64,000 bases of DNA from NCBI RefSeq assembly GCF_003711205.1, contig NZ_CP031013.1, forward strand, positions 1,833,501 through 1,897,500. The letters run 5' to 3'. The notes under the pieces were generated by a model. The model worked only from the letters and a program-made list of their open reading frames with translations. It searched no databases and was not told the origin of the DNA. A program made the translations under genes and the position numbers. Of this stretch, positions 34,531-45,900 are shown piece by piece (position 1 is the first letter of the stretch; every line of letters begins with the position of its first letter). This DNA comes from Polaromonas sp. SP1 (lineage in GTDB: Bacteria; Pseudomonadota; Gammaproteobacteria; Burkholderiales; Burkholderiaceae_C).

Positions 34531-34595
34531 TTGTTCAAATTGTCAGCACACATGCCCGCCGCGCCCGTACACCAGGCCTGAAGAAGGACACCGCC

Positions 34596-36089
34596 ATGTT
34601 GATGAAAGCCGCCTCCCAATCGCTGACCGAGCAGCTCTCGGCGCGCTTTGCCGAACGCATCCGCAGCCGCCTGCTGGCCCCCGGTGCGCGCCTGCCTTCG
34701 GTGCGGCTGTGTGCCGAGCAGCAGGGCGTGAGTGTGTCGACCGTGGTGGCTGCTTATGACCAGCTGCTGGCGCAAGGCCTGGTGGTGGCGCACAAGAACC
34801 GCGGTTTTTTTGTGCGCGACGCCTCGCTCAACGCCACCTCCACCCATGCCAACAGGCTGCAGGCGGTGGTCAGCAAAAAGGGCGCGCCCGCCGGGGCCGA
34901 TGCCGTGGTGGACCTGGCGCCGCTGGGCGCCTGGAGCACCGCCGGCTGGATGGCCACACGCCAGGCGCCGGTGGACGCCACTGCGCTGATACGCGGCATG
35001 TTCCACAAAGTCAGCAACAAGCCGCAGCCCGGCATGGGCGTGTTTCCCTCCGACTGGCTGGAGACCAGCTTCATGCCGACCGCCGTGCGCAAGGTCACCA
35101 GCGTCAACGCGCTGCGGGACTTTTCGCTGCAGTACGGCGAGCCCATGGGCGACGGCGGCCTGCGCCGCTCGCTGTCGCAGAAGTTAAGCTCGCTCAATGT
35201 GCACGCCGTGCCGGAGCAGATCATCACCACGGTCGGCGCCACGCACGCACTCGACATCGTCAGCCGCACCCTGCTGCGCGCCGGCGACTGCGTGATGGTG
35301 GAGGAACCGGGCTGGGCGGTGGAGTTTGCCCGGCTCGACGCCTTGGGCATGCGCATCCTGCCGGTGCCGCGCCGCGCCGACGGGCCCGACCTGGAGGTGA
35401 TGGCGAAATATTGCGAGATCCACCAGCCCAAGCTCTTTGTCAGCGTGAGCGTGTTCCACAACCCGACCGGTTATTGCCTCACGCCCGGCAGCGCCCACCG
35501 CGTGCTGCAACTGGCGATGCAGCACAACTTCCATATTGTCGAAGACGACACCTACAGCCACCTGGCGCCCGAGCACGCCACCCGGCTGTGCTCACTCGAC
35601 GGCCTGCAGCGCACGATTTACGTCAGCGGTTTCGCCAAGATCCTGGCGCCCGGCTGGCGCGTGGGCTTTATGGCCGCGCCGCCCGACCTGGTGGAGCGGC
35701 TGCTCGACACCAAGCTGCTGGCCACGCTGACCACACCGGCCCTGCTTGAAAAAGCCCTGGCCTGGTGCATAGACCAGGGCCAGCTGCGCCGCCACGCCGA
35801 GCGCATACGCACCCGGCTGGACGCGGCGCGCGCCCGCAGCGTCAAGCTGGCGATTGCCCACGGCTGTACGTTTGCGGCCGAACCCGCCGGCCTCTTTGGC
35901 TGGGTCGATACCGGCGTGGACACCGACGCGCTGGCGCAACGCATGCTGGACGAGGGCTACCTGATTGCGCCGGGGGCGCTGTTCCATGCGGTGCGTGCGC
36001 CCAGCACGCTGATGCGGATCAATTTCACGACCACGCAGGAGGCCGCCTTCTGGAAGGTGTTCGCGCGCCTGCGTGATGCGGTGAAGTAG
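34596..36089 (+). CDS. MocR-type (GntR winged-helix plus aminotransferase) regulator
   Basis: 497 residues, typical MocR size. Residues about 5-80 are a GntR winged helix: SLTEQLSARFAERIRSRLLAPGARLPSVRLCAEQQGVSVSTVVAAYDQLLAQGLVV. From about 130 the protein is a fold-type-I aminotransferase domain with the PLP lysine in YVSGFAKILAPGWRVGF near residue 350, and FHNPTGYCLTPGSA and VEDDTYSHLAPEH upstream. MocR proteins bind PLP, often with an amino acid as effector. AAGGAC lies before the ATG. It is divergent from the LysE-led array and probably regulates it. Confidence 0.95.
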   Translation: MLMKAASQSLTEQLSARFAERIRSRLLAPGARLPSVRLCAEQQGVSVSTVVAAYDQLLAQGLVVAHKNRGFFVRDASLNATSTHANRLQAVVSKKGAPAGADAVVDLAPLGAWSTAGWMATRQAPVDATALIRGMFHKVSNKPQPGMGVFPSDWLETSFMPTAVRKVTSVNALRDFSLQYGEPMGDGGLRRSLSQKLSSLNVHAVPEQIITTVGATHALDIVSRTLLRAGDCVMVEEPGWAVEFARLDALGMRILPVPRRADGPDLEVMAKYCEIHQPKLFVSVSVFHNPTGYCLTPGSAHRVLQLAMQHNFHIVEDDTYSHLAPEHATRLCSLDGLQRTIYVSGFAKILAPGWRVGFMAAPPDLVERLLDTKLLATLTTPALLEKALAWCIDQGQLRRHAERIRTRLDAARARSVKLAIAHGCTFAAEPAGLFGWVDTGVDTDALAQRMLDEGYLIAPGALFHAVRAPSTLMRINFTTTQEAAFWKVFARLRDAVK

Positions 36090-36106
36090 GCGCCGCCTTT
36101 CCCTCT

Positions 36107-36156
36107 CTGCCACGGCTTCGTGCGTTCCGCGCGTTTGTTGCGCAAAGCGGTGGCAG
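36107..36156 (+). terminator. Possible hairpin downstream of the MocR gene
   Basis: CTGCCAC (36107-36113) pairs with GTGGCAG (36150-36156), with further imperfect pairing inside. There is no T-tract, so it could equally be a repeat hairpin. Confidence 0.3.
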
Positions 36157-36460
36157 GCAAACCCCTTTAAATCCATCGCTGCTGAAGCAGGCCAATTTTA
36201 TCCGGGTAAAAACCGATGAAGTTGAACGCGAGCCTGGGTGCTTGTTTTGTTACTTTTTCACAAAAAGATACCTGGCACTAATTCACGTTTGCCTCATGTT
36301 GGCGTCACAAAAGGTAACGGACTGCTCGAGTCGGATAGAGAAATCCGCGAATACTGGGAAATTTCTCACAAATTCCAGGCTTTTGTACTCACAACCTACG
36401 TTTCTGTGAAGAAATCGAGCCTAAGAAAACATCTGAGTAACATAAAGTTACGTACTACCG

Positions 36461-36478
36461 CATGTATATCCGTACATG
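36461..36478. promoter_or_regulatory. Perfect CATGTA/TACATG inverted repeat upstream of the DUF11 locus
   Basis: CATGTA-TATCCG-TACATG, 6-bp arms, 6-bp spacer, 73 bp upstream of the first ATG. It is operator-like; the binding protein is unknown. Confidence 0.4.
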
Positions 36479-36550
36479 TAGCCCCGCGATCTGCGGCAGG
36501 TTTTACCGGCGTTTCTCGCCGAAATGTAACTGAAAAAAAGGACGTGACCC

Positions 36551-37051
36551 ATGAAACCAATTCTGAATTTGTGCATGTTTGCCGCAGGGCTGGCCTTGGG
36601 CCAGGCTGTCTGGGCCCAGGCTTCGCCTGTGAGCTCGCAGTTGCTCGCCCAGCGTGTGGAGATGGTGGCCGGCAAGCCGGTTCTCAAGCCTGCCGGCGAC
36701 GGCAAGCCCGGCGAGACCCTGCAATACACCGCCACCTATCGCAATACAGGCACTGCTGCCGCGGCCAAGCTGCTGGCGACAGTGCCGGTGCCGCCCGGCA
36801 CCACTTTCATCGCCGCCAGCGCCGAGCCTGCCCAGGCCCAGGCCTCAACCGACGGCACCACCTTTGCCCCAATGCCGCTGACCCGCATGGTCAAGCAGGC
36901 TGACGGCAGCACCCGCAAAGAACCCGTGCCGCTGGCCGACTACCGCGCCTTGCGCTGGGAAATCGGCACCCTGCCCGCGGGCGCCACCACGGTGGTCAGC
37001 CTGCGCACGCGCATCGATGCACCGGTGGTGGCATCCGCTGCCAAACCGTAA
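36551..37051 (+). CDS. Small exported DUF11-like protein (first gene of surface locus)
   Basis: 166 residues. A Sec signal peptide (MKPILNLCMFAAGLALGQAVWAQA) is cleaved near residue 22. One DUF11-like Ig-type domain fills the rest: GETLQYTATYRNTGTAAAAKLLATVPVPPGTTFIAASAEP, then LRWEIGTLPAGATTVVSLRTRID. AAGGA lies upstream of the ATG. It has no lipobox, sortase signal or membrane anchor. It is followed after 91 bp by an 882-residue DUF11 protein. A 5'-truncated relative, matching roughly four residues in five over the last 100, lies at 57968-58285. I infer a periplasmic or surface accessory subunit of the fibre system. Confidence 0.8.
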   Translation: MKPILNLCMFAAGLALGQAVWAQASPVSSQLLAQRVEMVAGKPVLKPAGDGKPGETLQYTATYRNTGTAAAAKLLATVPVPPGTTFIAASAEPAQAQASTDGTTFAPMPLTRMVKQADGSTRKEPVPLADYRALRWEIGTLPAGATTVVSLRTRIDAPVVASAAKP

Positions 37052-37142
37052 CGGCAGCCGGGCCCGCCCCGCACGCCGCCGCCTCCCTTTTTGTTAGTTG
37101 TTTGTCGATTCACCGTTGTCTTGTAGTCAGGAGAAAAACGCC

Positions 37143-39791
37143 ATGTATGCCAACCCCCCGAGTCCGCGCCCTTTAGGGCTGCCGCACTTCTTCACCCACT
37201 GGATTGTGGGTTTGTTCGTTGCCTTCGCGCTGGTGATGGCCGGTATGGCGGCACACGCCGCCCCGCCGCCCGCCGGCACGTCCATCAGCAACCAGGCCTC
37301 GGCCACGTACTCGGATGCCTCGGGCGTGACGCGCACGGTGACCTCCAACGTGGTGCAGACCACGGTGCAGCAGATCGCCAGCCTGACGCTGGCCGCCAAC
37401 GGCGCGCAGAACGCGACGCCCGGCAGCGTGGTGTATTACCCGCACACCTTGACCAACACCGGTAACGGCACGGACACGTTCAACCTGACGACCAGCAACG
37501 CCGGCGCCTTCACGATGACCCCGGGCAGCGTACAGATCTTTGCCGACAACGGCAGCGGTTCGCCCACCGGCCCGGCCATCACCTCGACCGGCGCGCTCGC
37601 CGCAGGCAGCCAGTTCAAGTACATCGTGGTCGCCACGGTGCCGGGCACGGCCACGGCCACGCAGACCAACACCATCACGGTGACCGGTGCCAGCCTGTTC
37701 GACCCGACCAAGACCCAGTCGAACACCGACGTGACCACGGTCACGACCAACGCGGTGGTCACACTGACGAAGTCCGCCAGCGTCGCCAGCGGCCCGGCCG
37801 GCACGGCCATCACCTATACGCTGACCTACACGAACACCGGCAACAGCACGGCCACCGCCGTGGCGATCACCGACGTCCTGCCTGCAGGCCTGACCTACAC
37901 CGCAGGCTCGGCCCGCTGGAGCGTGACCGGCGCCACGGCGCTGAGCGACGGCGGCGGCGTCAGCGGCACCGCCCCCAACACCCTGACCTCCGGCTACACC
38001 CTGGGCACCAAGACCCTGCTGGTGACACTGAACCAGGTCACGGCCGGCCAGTCGGGCACCATCAGCTTCGGCGTGACGGTGGCTGCGGGCACCGCACCCG
38101 GAACGCTGAACAACACCGCCACGACGTCGTACAACAACGGCGCCACCACGGTGACGGGCGCTTCCAACACGGTTCCCTTCGCCGTTCTGCAGACCGCCAG
38201 CGTGACGCTGACCGGCACCACCGTGCCCGGCCCCGCCGCGCCCGGCTCGACGGTGAGCTTCACCAACACGGTGACCAACACCGGCAACGGCACCGACAGC
38301 TTCAACATCACGCTGAGCCCAGGCAACTTCCCCGCCGGCACGACCTTCCAGCTGTTCAAGAGCGACGGCGTCACGCCGCTGGTCGACACCAACAGCGACG
38401 GCACGGTTGACACCGGTCCGCTGATCGCCGGCGCCACCTACAACGTGATCCTGAAGGCTACGCTGCCGCCGAACGCGACCAACACCGGCGCGCCGTTCAT
38501 CGTCGCCAAGACCGCGACTTCCGTGTTCGACCCGACCAAGTCGGCGACCACCAACGACCAGCTGACCGCAGTGGCCAATTCGGCTGTTGACGCGACCAAC
38601 AACCTGCCCACCGGCGCAGGCGTTCCCGGTGCGGGCGTATTCACCAACGGTGAAGGCGCCGCACAGGTCACCAACACGCTGAACCCCGGCGCCTCCACGG
38701 TGTTCACCATCGTCGCCAACAACACCGGCCCCTCGCCGGACAGCTACAACCTCGGCGCCAGCACCGTGAACACCTTCGCCAGCGTGACGCTGCCGGCCGG
38801 CTGGACAGTGAGCTTCCGCGCCGACGGCGGCACGGGCAACTGCTCGACCATGGGCGCGACCATCACCAACACCGGCTCCGTGGCCGCCGGCGGCAACGCC
38901 GTCGTCTGCGCGGTGGTCGGTGTGCCGGCAGGCTTTGCCGCAGGCACCACGCAGCTGTACTTCCGTACGCTGTCGCCTACGTCGAACGCCTCGGATACGC
39001 TGCATGACGCCGTGACCGTGAACGCCGTCCGCTCGATCACCCTGACGCCCAACGGCGCAGGCCAGACCTACCCAGGCGGCTCCTACGTCTACAGCCACAC
39101 GCTGACCAACACCGGCAACGTGCTGGAAGGCAACGGCACGGTCTCCACGCTGACCCTGGCCGGCACCAACAACCAGGCCGGCTGGACTTCCGCCCTGTAC
39201 TACGACGCGAACAGCAACGGCGTACTCGACGCGACCGACCCGCAGATCAGCACCACGCTGCATGCCGCAGGCGTCCTGCCGGCAGGCCTGGCGCCCGGCG
39301 CCGCCATCACCGTGTTCAACAAGGTGATCGCACCGAGCGGCGCAACGCCCGGCGCCGTCAACGGCACGACCATCACGGTGACGACCAGTAACGGCAGCTA
39401 CGTGACGGCGGTTCCTGCCGTGGCCACCGCCACCGACAGCACCACCGTGATTGCCGGCAACCTGACGCTGGCCAAGGCGCAAGCCCTGGACACGGCCTGC
39501 ACCGGCCCCACCGGTGGCACGGTTTACGCGGCGGCCACCCTGAGCGCCCGTCCCAACCAGTGCGTGCTGTACCAGATCACCGTGACCAACGTCGGCTCCG
39601 CCAACGCGACCACCGTGGTGGTGTCGGATGCGACGCCGAGCTACACCACGCTGAGCAGCGCGGCTGCCAGCACGGTAGGCACAGTGACCGGCCCCGCAGC
39701 GGGCGCCGCAGGCACCGTCACCGCGACGATCGGCACCCTGACCCCCGGTCAGTCGGCTGTCGTGACTTTCGGCGTGCGGATCAACCCGTAA
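37143..39791 (+). CDS. Exported DUF11 repeat protein, 882 residues
   Basis: The start is the ATG at 37143 with AGGAG ten bases upstream. Signal peptide to about residue 41 (MAGMAAHAA). The mature protein is a chain of DUF11/Ig-like modules, each with xYTxTxTNTGN-type strands (HTLTNTGNGTDTF, TLTYTNTGNSTATAVAITDVLPAGLTYTAGSA, NTVTNTGNGTDSF, SHTLTNTGNVLEGNGT). Two calcium-loop-like stretches occur: DTNSDGTVDTG and DANSNGVLDATD. It ends two residues after a DUF11 strand (SAVVTFGVRINP), with no anchor. Its first 60 mature residues (AGTSISNQASATYSDASG...) resemble those of the next gene product. I infer a fibre or matrix subunit. Confidence 0.85.
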   Translation: MYANPPSPRPLGLPHFFTHWIVGLFVAFALVMAGMAAHAAPPPAGTSISNQASATYSDASGVTRTVTSNVVQTTVQQIASLTLAANGAQNATPGSVVYYPHTLTNTGNGTDTFNLTTSNAGAFTMTPGSVQIFADNGSGSPTGPAITSTGALAAGSQFKYIVVATVPGTATATQTNTITVTGASLFDPTKTQSNTDVTTVTTNAVVTLTKSASVASGPAGTAITYTLTYTNTGNSTATAVAITDVLPAGLTYTAGSARWSVTGATALSDGGGVSGTAPNTLTSGYTLGTKTLLVTLNQVTAGQSGTISFGVTVAAGTAPGTLNNTATTSYNNGATTVTGASNTVPFAVLQTASVTLTGTTVPGPAAPGSTVSFTNTVTNTGNGTDSFNITLSPGNFPAGTTFQLFKSDGVTPLVDTNSDGTVDTGPLIAGATYNVILKATLPPNATNTGAPFIVAKTATSVFDPTKSATTNDQLTAVANSAVDATNNLPTGAGVPGAGVFTNGEGAAQVTNTLNPGASTVFTIVANNTGPSPDSYNLGASTVNTFASVTLPAGWTVSFRADGGTGNCSTMGATITNTGSVAAGGNAVVCAVVGVPAGFAAGTTQLYFRTLSPTSNASDTLHDAVTVNAVRSITLTPNGAGQTYPGGSYVYSHTLTNTGNVLEGNGTVSTLTLAGTNNQAGWTSALYYDANSNGVLDATDPQISTTLHAAGVLPAGLAPGAAITVFNKVIAPSGATPGAVNGTTITVTTSNGSYVTAVPAVATATDSTTVIAGNLTLAKAQALDTACTGPTGGTVYAAATLSARPNQCVLYQITVTNVGSANATTVVVSDATPSYTTLSSAAASTVGTVTGPAAGAAGTVTATIGTLTPGQSAVVTFGVRINP

Positions 39792-39908
39792 TCCGTACCT
39801 GACCTCTTGCGCGGGAAGCGAAAGCTTCCCCGCTTTTCCAAGGGCACGGCCACGCGCCCTTTGGAAAGCGACGCCCTGACGCAAAACCAAACCACCGATC
39901 CACCCCAC

Positions 39909-42900
39909 ATGCTTTTTCGCCTGCCGCGCAAACTGCTGATCTCCTGCATGTTGCTGCTTTTCTGGGCAGCCGCACAGGCAGCGCCGACCCCGGCCGGGAC
40001 GGTGATCAGCAACACGGCGAGCGCGACCTTTGTGGACGCCACGACGGGCCTGTCGGCACGCGTCAACTCCAACACGGTGAACACCACGGTGTCGGCCATG
40101 GAGGCCCTCACGCTGAACGCCAGCCAGAACCTGCTGATCGGCGTCGGTGCCTCCTTCACCATCAACCACAACCTGGCCAACACGGGCAACGTCGCCACCA
40201 ACTACCTGGTCACGGCCAGCGTGGCCGGCGGCAGCGCCTTCACCCCCCTGAACCTGCAAGTGGTGCTGGACGTCAACGGCAATGGCCTGGTCGACGCCGG
40301 CGAGCCGGTGGTGCCCGCCGGCGGCGTGGTGCCGGTGGCCATCGGCGCCACCGCAGGCCTGCTGATCACCGGCCAGATCCCGGCCGGCGCCGTGCCCGGC
40401 CAGACGGCGCAGCTCAGCCTGGTCGCGGCCAGCCAGCTGCAAAACGCCACCGCCACCAACACCGACACCATCAACCTGACCAACGGCGCGGCCGTGCAGG
40501 TCAGCTACGCGGCGTCGTCCTCCACCGCCACCCAGGGCGTGGCGCTCGACTTCACCGCCCGGGCCACCAACAACGGCAACATGGCCGCCAGCCCGGCCAA
40601 CGTGACGGTCAATGGCGCGCCTGCCGCGCTGTTCATCCTGCGCGCGCCGGTGCCGGTCAACACCACCTTCACCTCGGCCCAGCCCGCCACCAACGCCGGC
40701 GCGCAAACGCTGTACCACCTGACGGGCGGCGCCGCCAACAGCTACGTCACCGTGGTGCCGGCCGGCAGCGTGGTGGATGCGGTGGCCTGGTCCCTCCCCA
40801 GCCTGGCGCAAGGCGCCCTGTTCCAGGGCCGCTTCAGCGTGCTGGTCAATTCGAATGCCGCCGGCAATGTGAGCGGCGCCGCCTATGCCGACTGGACCGA
40901 TGCCGCCGCCCCGCTGACCACCGCCAGCAACACCGTCGTGCTGCCGCTGCCCGCGCGCGCGGCCGGCATCTTCTTCTATACCAACAACACCTACACCAAC
41001 CGCGCTGCCCAGAGCACGCCCGGCAGCCCCCTGTATGTGCAGACCGACGCGGCCATCTGCAACGCCGACCCGGCCACCATCGGCACGGTGCCCGTGACCA
41101 TCGTCAGCCAGCTCACCGGTGATTCGGAAACTTATACCGCCACGGAAACCGGCCCCAACACCGGCATCTTCCGCATCCTGCCCAACGTCCCCACCGCCAA
41201 CGCCGCCACCCACATCGTGGCCTCGGGCGACGGCATCCTGGAAGTGCTGCGCAACGACACGGTGACCGCCACCATCACGGCCTGCGGCGGCATCTCGGTG
41301 TCGGCCACCACCACGCTGCTGGTCGACCCGTCGGGCACCGTTTACAACTCCGTGACCAACCAGCCGATCGCCGGCGCCACCGTGCAGCTGATCGACATCA
41401 CCGGCGCCGGCAACGGCGGCACCCCCGGCGGCCCGGCCGTGGTGTTCCAGGCGGACGGCGTGACGCCGGCGCCCAGCGTCGTGGTGACCGGGGCCGACGG
41501 CTTTTATGAATTCCCTCTGGTGCTCAACAGCACCTACCGCCTGGTGGTCACCGCGCCCGCCGGCTTTTCCTTTCCCTCGCTGTCGCCCGCCGCGCAGCAG
41601 CCGGCCGGCCGCCTGATCGACACGCCAGGCTCCTATGGTGGCAACTTCGTGGTGGCCGGCGTGGCGGTGCATTTCGACCTGCCCATGGATCCCGGCGCCG
41701 GCACCGGCGGCCTGTTCATCCAGAAGACCGCCAACAAGAAGACCGCCGAAATCGGCGACTTTGTCGACTACTCGGTCAAGATCAACAATGTGGCGGCCGC
41801 GGCGCTCCCCGCCGCTGTCGTCAATGACAGCCTGCCGGCCGGCTTCGCCTATGTGCGCGGCACCGCGCGGCTCAATGGCGCAGCGCTGGCCGACCCTGCC
41901 GGCGGCGCCGGCCCCAACCTGCAGTTCGCCGTAGGCACCATCGCCGCCAACGCACAGCCCGTGCTGACCTACCGTGTGCGCGTGGGCGCAGGCAGCCAGA
42001 GCGGCAACGGCGTCAACACCGCCCAGGCGATGAGCGGCGCGGTGCGCTCCAACAGTTCCAGCGTGCGTGTGCAAATCGTCGGTGGCGTGTTTTCCAACAA
42101 GGCCTATGTCATCGGCAAGGTGTTTGCCGACTGCAGCCGTGACGGCGTGCAGGACGCGGGCGAGCCCGGCATCCCCGGCGTGCGGATTTACCTGGAAGAC
42201 GGCACCTATGCCGTGACCGACGAAGAAGGCAAGTACAGCTTCTACGGCCTGGAGCCGCGCACCCACGTCGCCAAGATCGACAACATCACGCTGCCCGCAG
42301 GCGCGACGCTGGTGGTGCTCAACAACCGCAACGCCTTTGACGCCGGCAGCCGCTTTGTGGACCTGATCAACGGCGAGCTGCACAAGGCCGACTTTGCGAT
42401 CGCCGAATGCACACCGGGTATTCGTGAGCAGATCGCCGCGCGCCGCAAGGCCCTGGGCAACCCGTCGGAAATCACCCAGGCCGCCGGCACGCTGCTGCAG
42501 GCCAATCGCGCCGCCGTCACCGACAGCCGTACGCTGCCGGCCAGCGGCGCCATGGGCCTGCCCGGCGCACAGCAAAACAACGCCACCGGCAACACCGTGG
42601 CGCCGCTGCCCGGCACTACGGGAACGCTGGGCGCGGTCGGCGACACGGGCGGCCCCGGCGCCCCCAATGCACGCCTGCCCAAACCGATCTACACGCCCCT
42701 GAGCGTGGAGCCAGCACAGCCCGCCAGCGCTGCCGCCGCCGAAGCAGCCCCGGCCGAGCAGCCTTTGTTGCCCCTGGAAGACCTGCTGCCCGAGCTGAAC
42801 GCCGAGACGGCTTTTGTCGGCCTGGTGGACGACCAGCTGCTGCCGGTGGCGCAGACCCGGGTCCGCGTGAAAGGGCCGCTGGGCGCCCGCTTTGAACTCA

Positions 42901-45900
42901 CCGTCAACGGCCAGCCCGTGCCGGCTACGCAAGTGGGCAAGAAGAGCAGCCTGGAAAAAAACAAGGTGGTGGCCTGGGAATACATCGGCGTGGACCTCAA
43001 GCCCGGCCGCAACACCCTGGCCGTGCGCGCGCTCGACAGTTTCGGCAACGCTCGCGGCACGGCACAGCTCACGCTGCGCGTGCCCGGCGCCCTGGCCAAA
43101 ATCGAGATCGCCGCGCCGGCGCAGCTGGTCGCCGACGGCACGACCGCCGTGTCTGTTGCCGTTGCGCTGCGTGACGCACAAGGCCTGCCGGTGACGGCAC
43201 GCACGCAAGTCACGCTGCAGGCCAGCCTGGGCCAGTGGCAAACCCCCGACCTCGACGCGCGCCAGCCCGGCACGCAGGTGTTTGTCGAAGGCGGCGAAGG
43301 CCGCTTCCTGCTGTTGCCGCCGGCACAACCCGGCAAGGCCGAGCTGGTTGCCGGCAGCGGCACCGTCAAGTCTGCAGCCGCCATTGAATTCATGCCCAAC
43401 CTGCGGCCCATGATTGCCGCCGGTATCGTCGAAGGCACGATCAACCTGCGCAGCCTGAACCCCTCGGCGCTGCAACCCGCCCAAAGCGGTGATGTGTTTG
43501 AGCGCCAGATCCAGAGCAGCGCGCGCAGCTTTGGCGGCGGCAAGGGCACGGCGGCCGCGCGCACCGCGCTGTTCCTCAAGGGAAAGGTCCTCGGCTCCTC
43601 ACTGCTGACGCTGGCCTACGACTCCGACAAGCCGGGCGACACGGCGCTGTTCCGCGACATCCAGCCCAACCAGTTCTACCCGGTGTACGGCGATTCGTCG
43701 GCGCGCGGCTTTGATGCACAGTCCACCGGCAAGCTGTATGTGATGCTGCAAAACGGCACCAACTATGCGCTGCTGGGTGACTACTCGACGCAAAGCGACA
43801 ACGCCGCGCGCCAGCTCACGCAGTACTCGCGCGCCCTCAACGGCGTGAAGGGCCGCTACCAGGACGGCGCCGTGACCGTGGAAGGTTTTGCCAGCCGCAC
43901 GTCGACCACGCAGCTGGTGCAGGAATTCCGCGCCAACGGCACCTCGGGCCCCTTCCTGCTGAACATCGACGGTGTGGTGAACAGCCAGCAGGTCAACATC
44001 CTCACGCGCAGCCGCAGCCAGTCTTCCGTGATCGTCAAAGACACGCCGCTCACCCAGTTCACCGACTACGAAATCGAGCCGCTCAGCGGCCGGCTGCTGC
44101 TCAAGGCGCCGGTGGCCAGCGTGGACACCGACCTCAACCCGGTCTTCGTGCGCGTGAGCTATTCGGTCGACTCCGGCGGCGCCAAGCACACGGTCTCCGG
44201 CGCCGAGGCCCGCCTGCAGGTCACGCCGGCCATCACCTTGGGCGCCTCCGTCATGCGCGACACCAACCCGGCCGACCGCCAGAACCTGGACGGCCTGAAC
44301 GCCACCGTCAAGCTCGGCGAAAAAACCGTGGCCACCGGTGAGATCGCCCGCAGCAGCACCGACCTGCAAGGCAGCGGCTCCGGCCAGCGCGTGGAAATCC
44401 GCCACGAAGACCAGGCCCTGCAGGCCCGCGTCTGGGGCGCCAAAACCAGCGCCGGCTTTTACAACCCCAACAGCGTGCAGTCGGCAGGCCAGTCCGAATA
44501 CGGCGCCAAGATCGGCTACGCCGTCGACGAAAAGAACCGCGTTGTCGGCGAAGCGCTGCGCACCGCCAACAGCGTGACCGGCGCATCGCAGACCGGCGCC
44601 GAACTGAAGCTGGAGCACAGCCTTCCCGGCAACGTGAAAGTGGAAGCCGGCGTGCGCTACAGCAGCGCCAACACGGCCGCCGCCCTCTCGGGCCCCGCCC
44701 TGCCGGGCTCCACCCTCCCGATCGTGCCGACGCCTGCCGCGCTGGCAGCGGGTTCGTCCGAAGAAGTCGGCACCACCACCGCACGCGTCAAGGTGACGGT
44801 GCCCGTGCCGGATGTGCCGCAAGCCGACGTCTACGGCCTGGCCGAATACGCCATCGACGGCAGCGGCGGCCGCGAAATCGGTATCGGCGGCAACTACGCC
44901 ATTAATTCCACGACACGCGCGTACGCACGCCACGACTTCGTCAACAGCCTCAAAAGCATCTACACGCTCAACACGGCCACCTCGCAATACACCACAGTCG
45001 CCGGCATCAACACCGAACTGACCGACAGCACGCAGCTGTTCAACGAGTACCGCATGGGCGACAGCATCAACGGACGTACCAGCGAAGCCGCCCTGGGCCT
45101 GCGCCGCCTCTGGCGCCTGGACAACGGCGTGGGCCTGACGGCGAGCGTCCAGCGCATCAAACCGATCTCCGGTGTGGTCATCGACGACTCCAGCGCCTTG
45201 ACGCTGGGCGCCGACTACACCGCAGCCGCGACCTGGAAGGCCTCCGGCCAGCTGCAGTGGCAAACCTCGACCACCTCAAGCAGCTGGCTGCTGACCGGCG
45301 CGCTGGCCAACAAGCTCGACGACAACTGGACGCTGCTCAACCGCGGCCTTTACAGCGAACAGACCAGCCTGGGCGGCACCGGCGGCAAGCGCGAACTGAT
45401 CACGGCACAGTCCGGCGTGGCCTACCGCCCCGTCGAGTCCGATGTGTGGAACGCCCTGGGCCGCATCGAATACAAAAAAGATTCCGACAGCACGCTGGGC
45501 CCGGGCCTGAACCGCGATGAGTCCGGCCTGATCCTGTCGACCCACCTCAATGTGCAGCCCAGCCGCCACTGGACCACCAGCGCGCGCTACGCCGCGAAGT
45601 GGGGCAGCGACAAATCCAACGGCATCAGCAGCCGCTCCTTCACGCAGCTGATCGGCGGCCGTTCGACCTGGGACCTGACCCAGCAGTGGGATGTCAGCCT
45701 GCAGGCTTACCGCACCTGGGGCAACGGCGCCGCCGAAACCGCCGTGGGTGTGGAAGTCGGCTACCTGGCCTGGAAGAACATGTGGGTGTCGGTGGGCTAT
45801 AACTTCAAGGGTTTCAAGGCTTCCGACATGACGGGTGAGGCCTATACCCAACGCGGCCTCTACCTGCGCGTACGCTTCAAGTTTGACGAGAACGTGTTTG

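Larger units (their letters stand above)
36090..36550. other. 461-bp intergenic region upstream of the DUF11 locus
   Basis: No credible gene. The left end holds an imperfect hairpin (36107-36156); the rest is much less GC-rich than its flanks, with several short inverted repeats, such as CTTTTT/AAAAAG around 36253 and the element at 36461. It is a likely promoter/leader region of the 13.8-kb surface-protein locus. Confidence 0.55.

Noticed and set aside
39807..39908. Upstream extension of the barrel gene by 34 codons from a TTG
   Set aside because: It would place the signal peptide internally; the ATG at 39909 starts a proper signal sequence.
37173..43484. An open frame of about 2100 codons on the minus strand across the DUF11 locus
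   Set aside because: It is antisense to two clear exported proteins, its translation is Gly/Arg/His-rich low-complexity sequence, and no start region or domain fits. It follows from biased codon use in GC-rich DNA.
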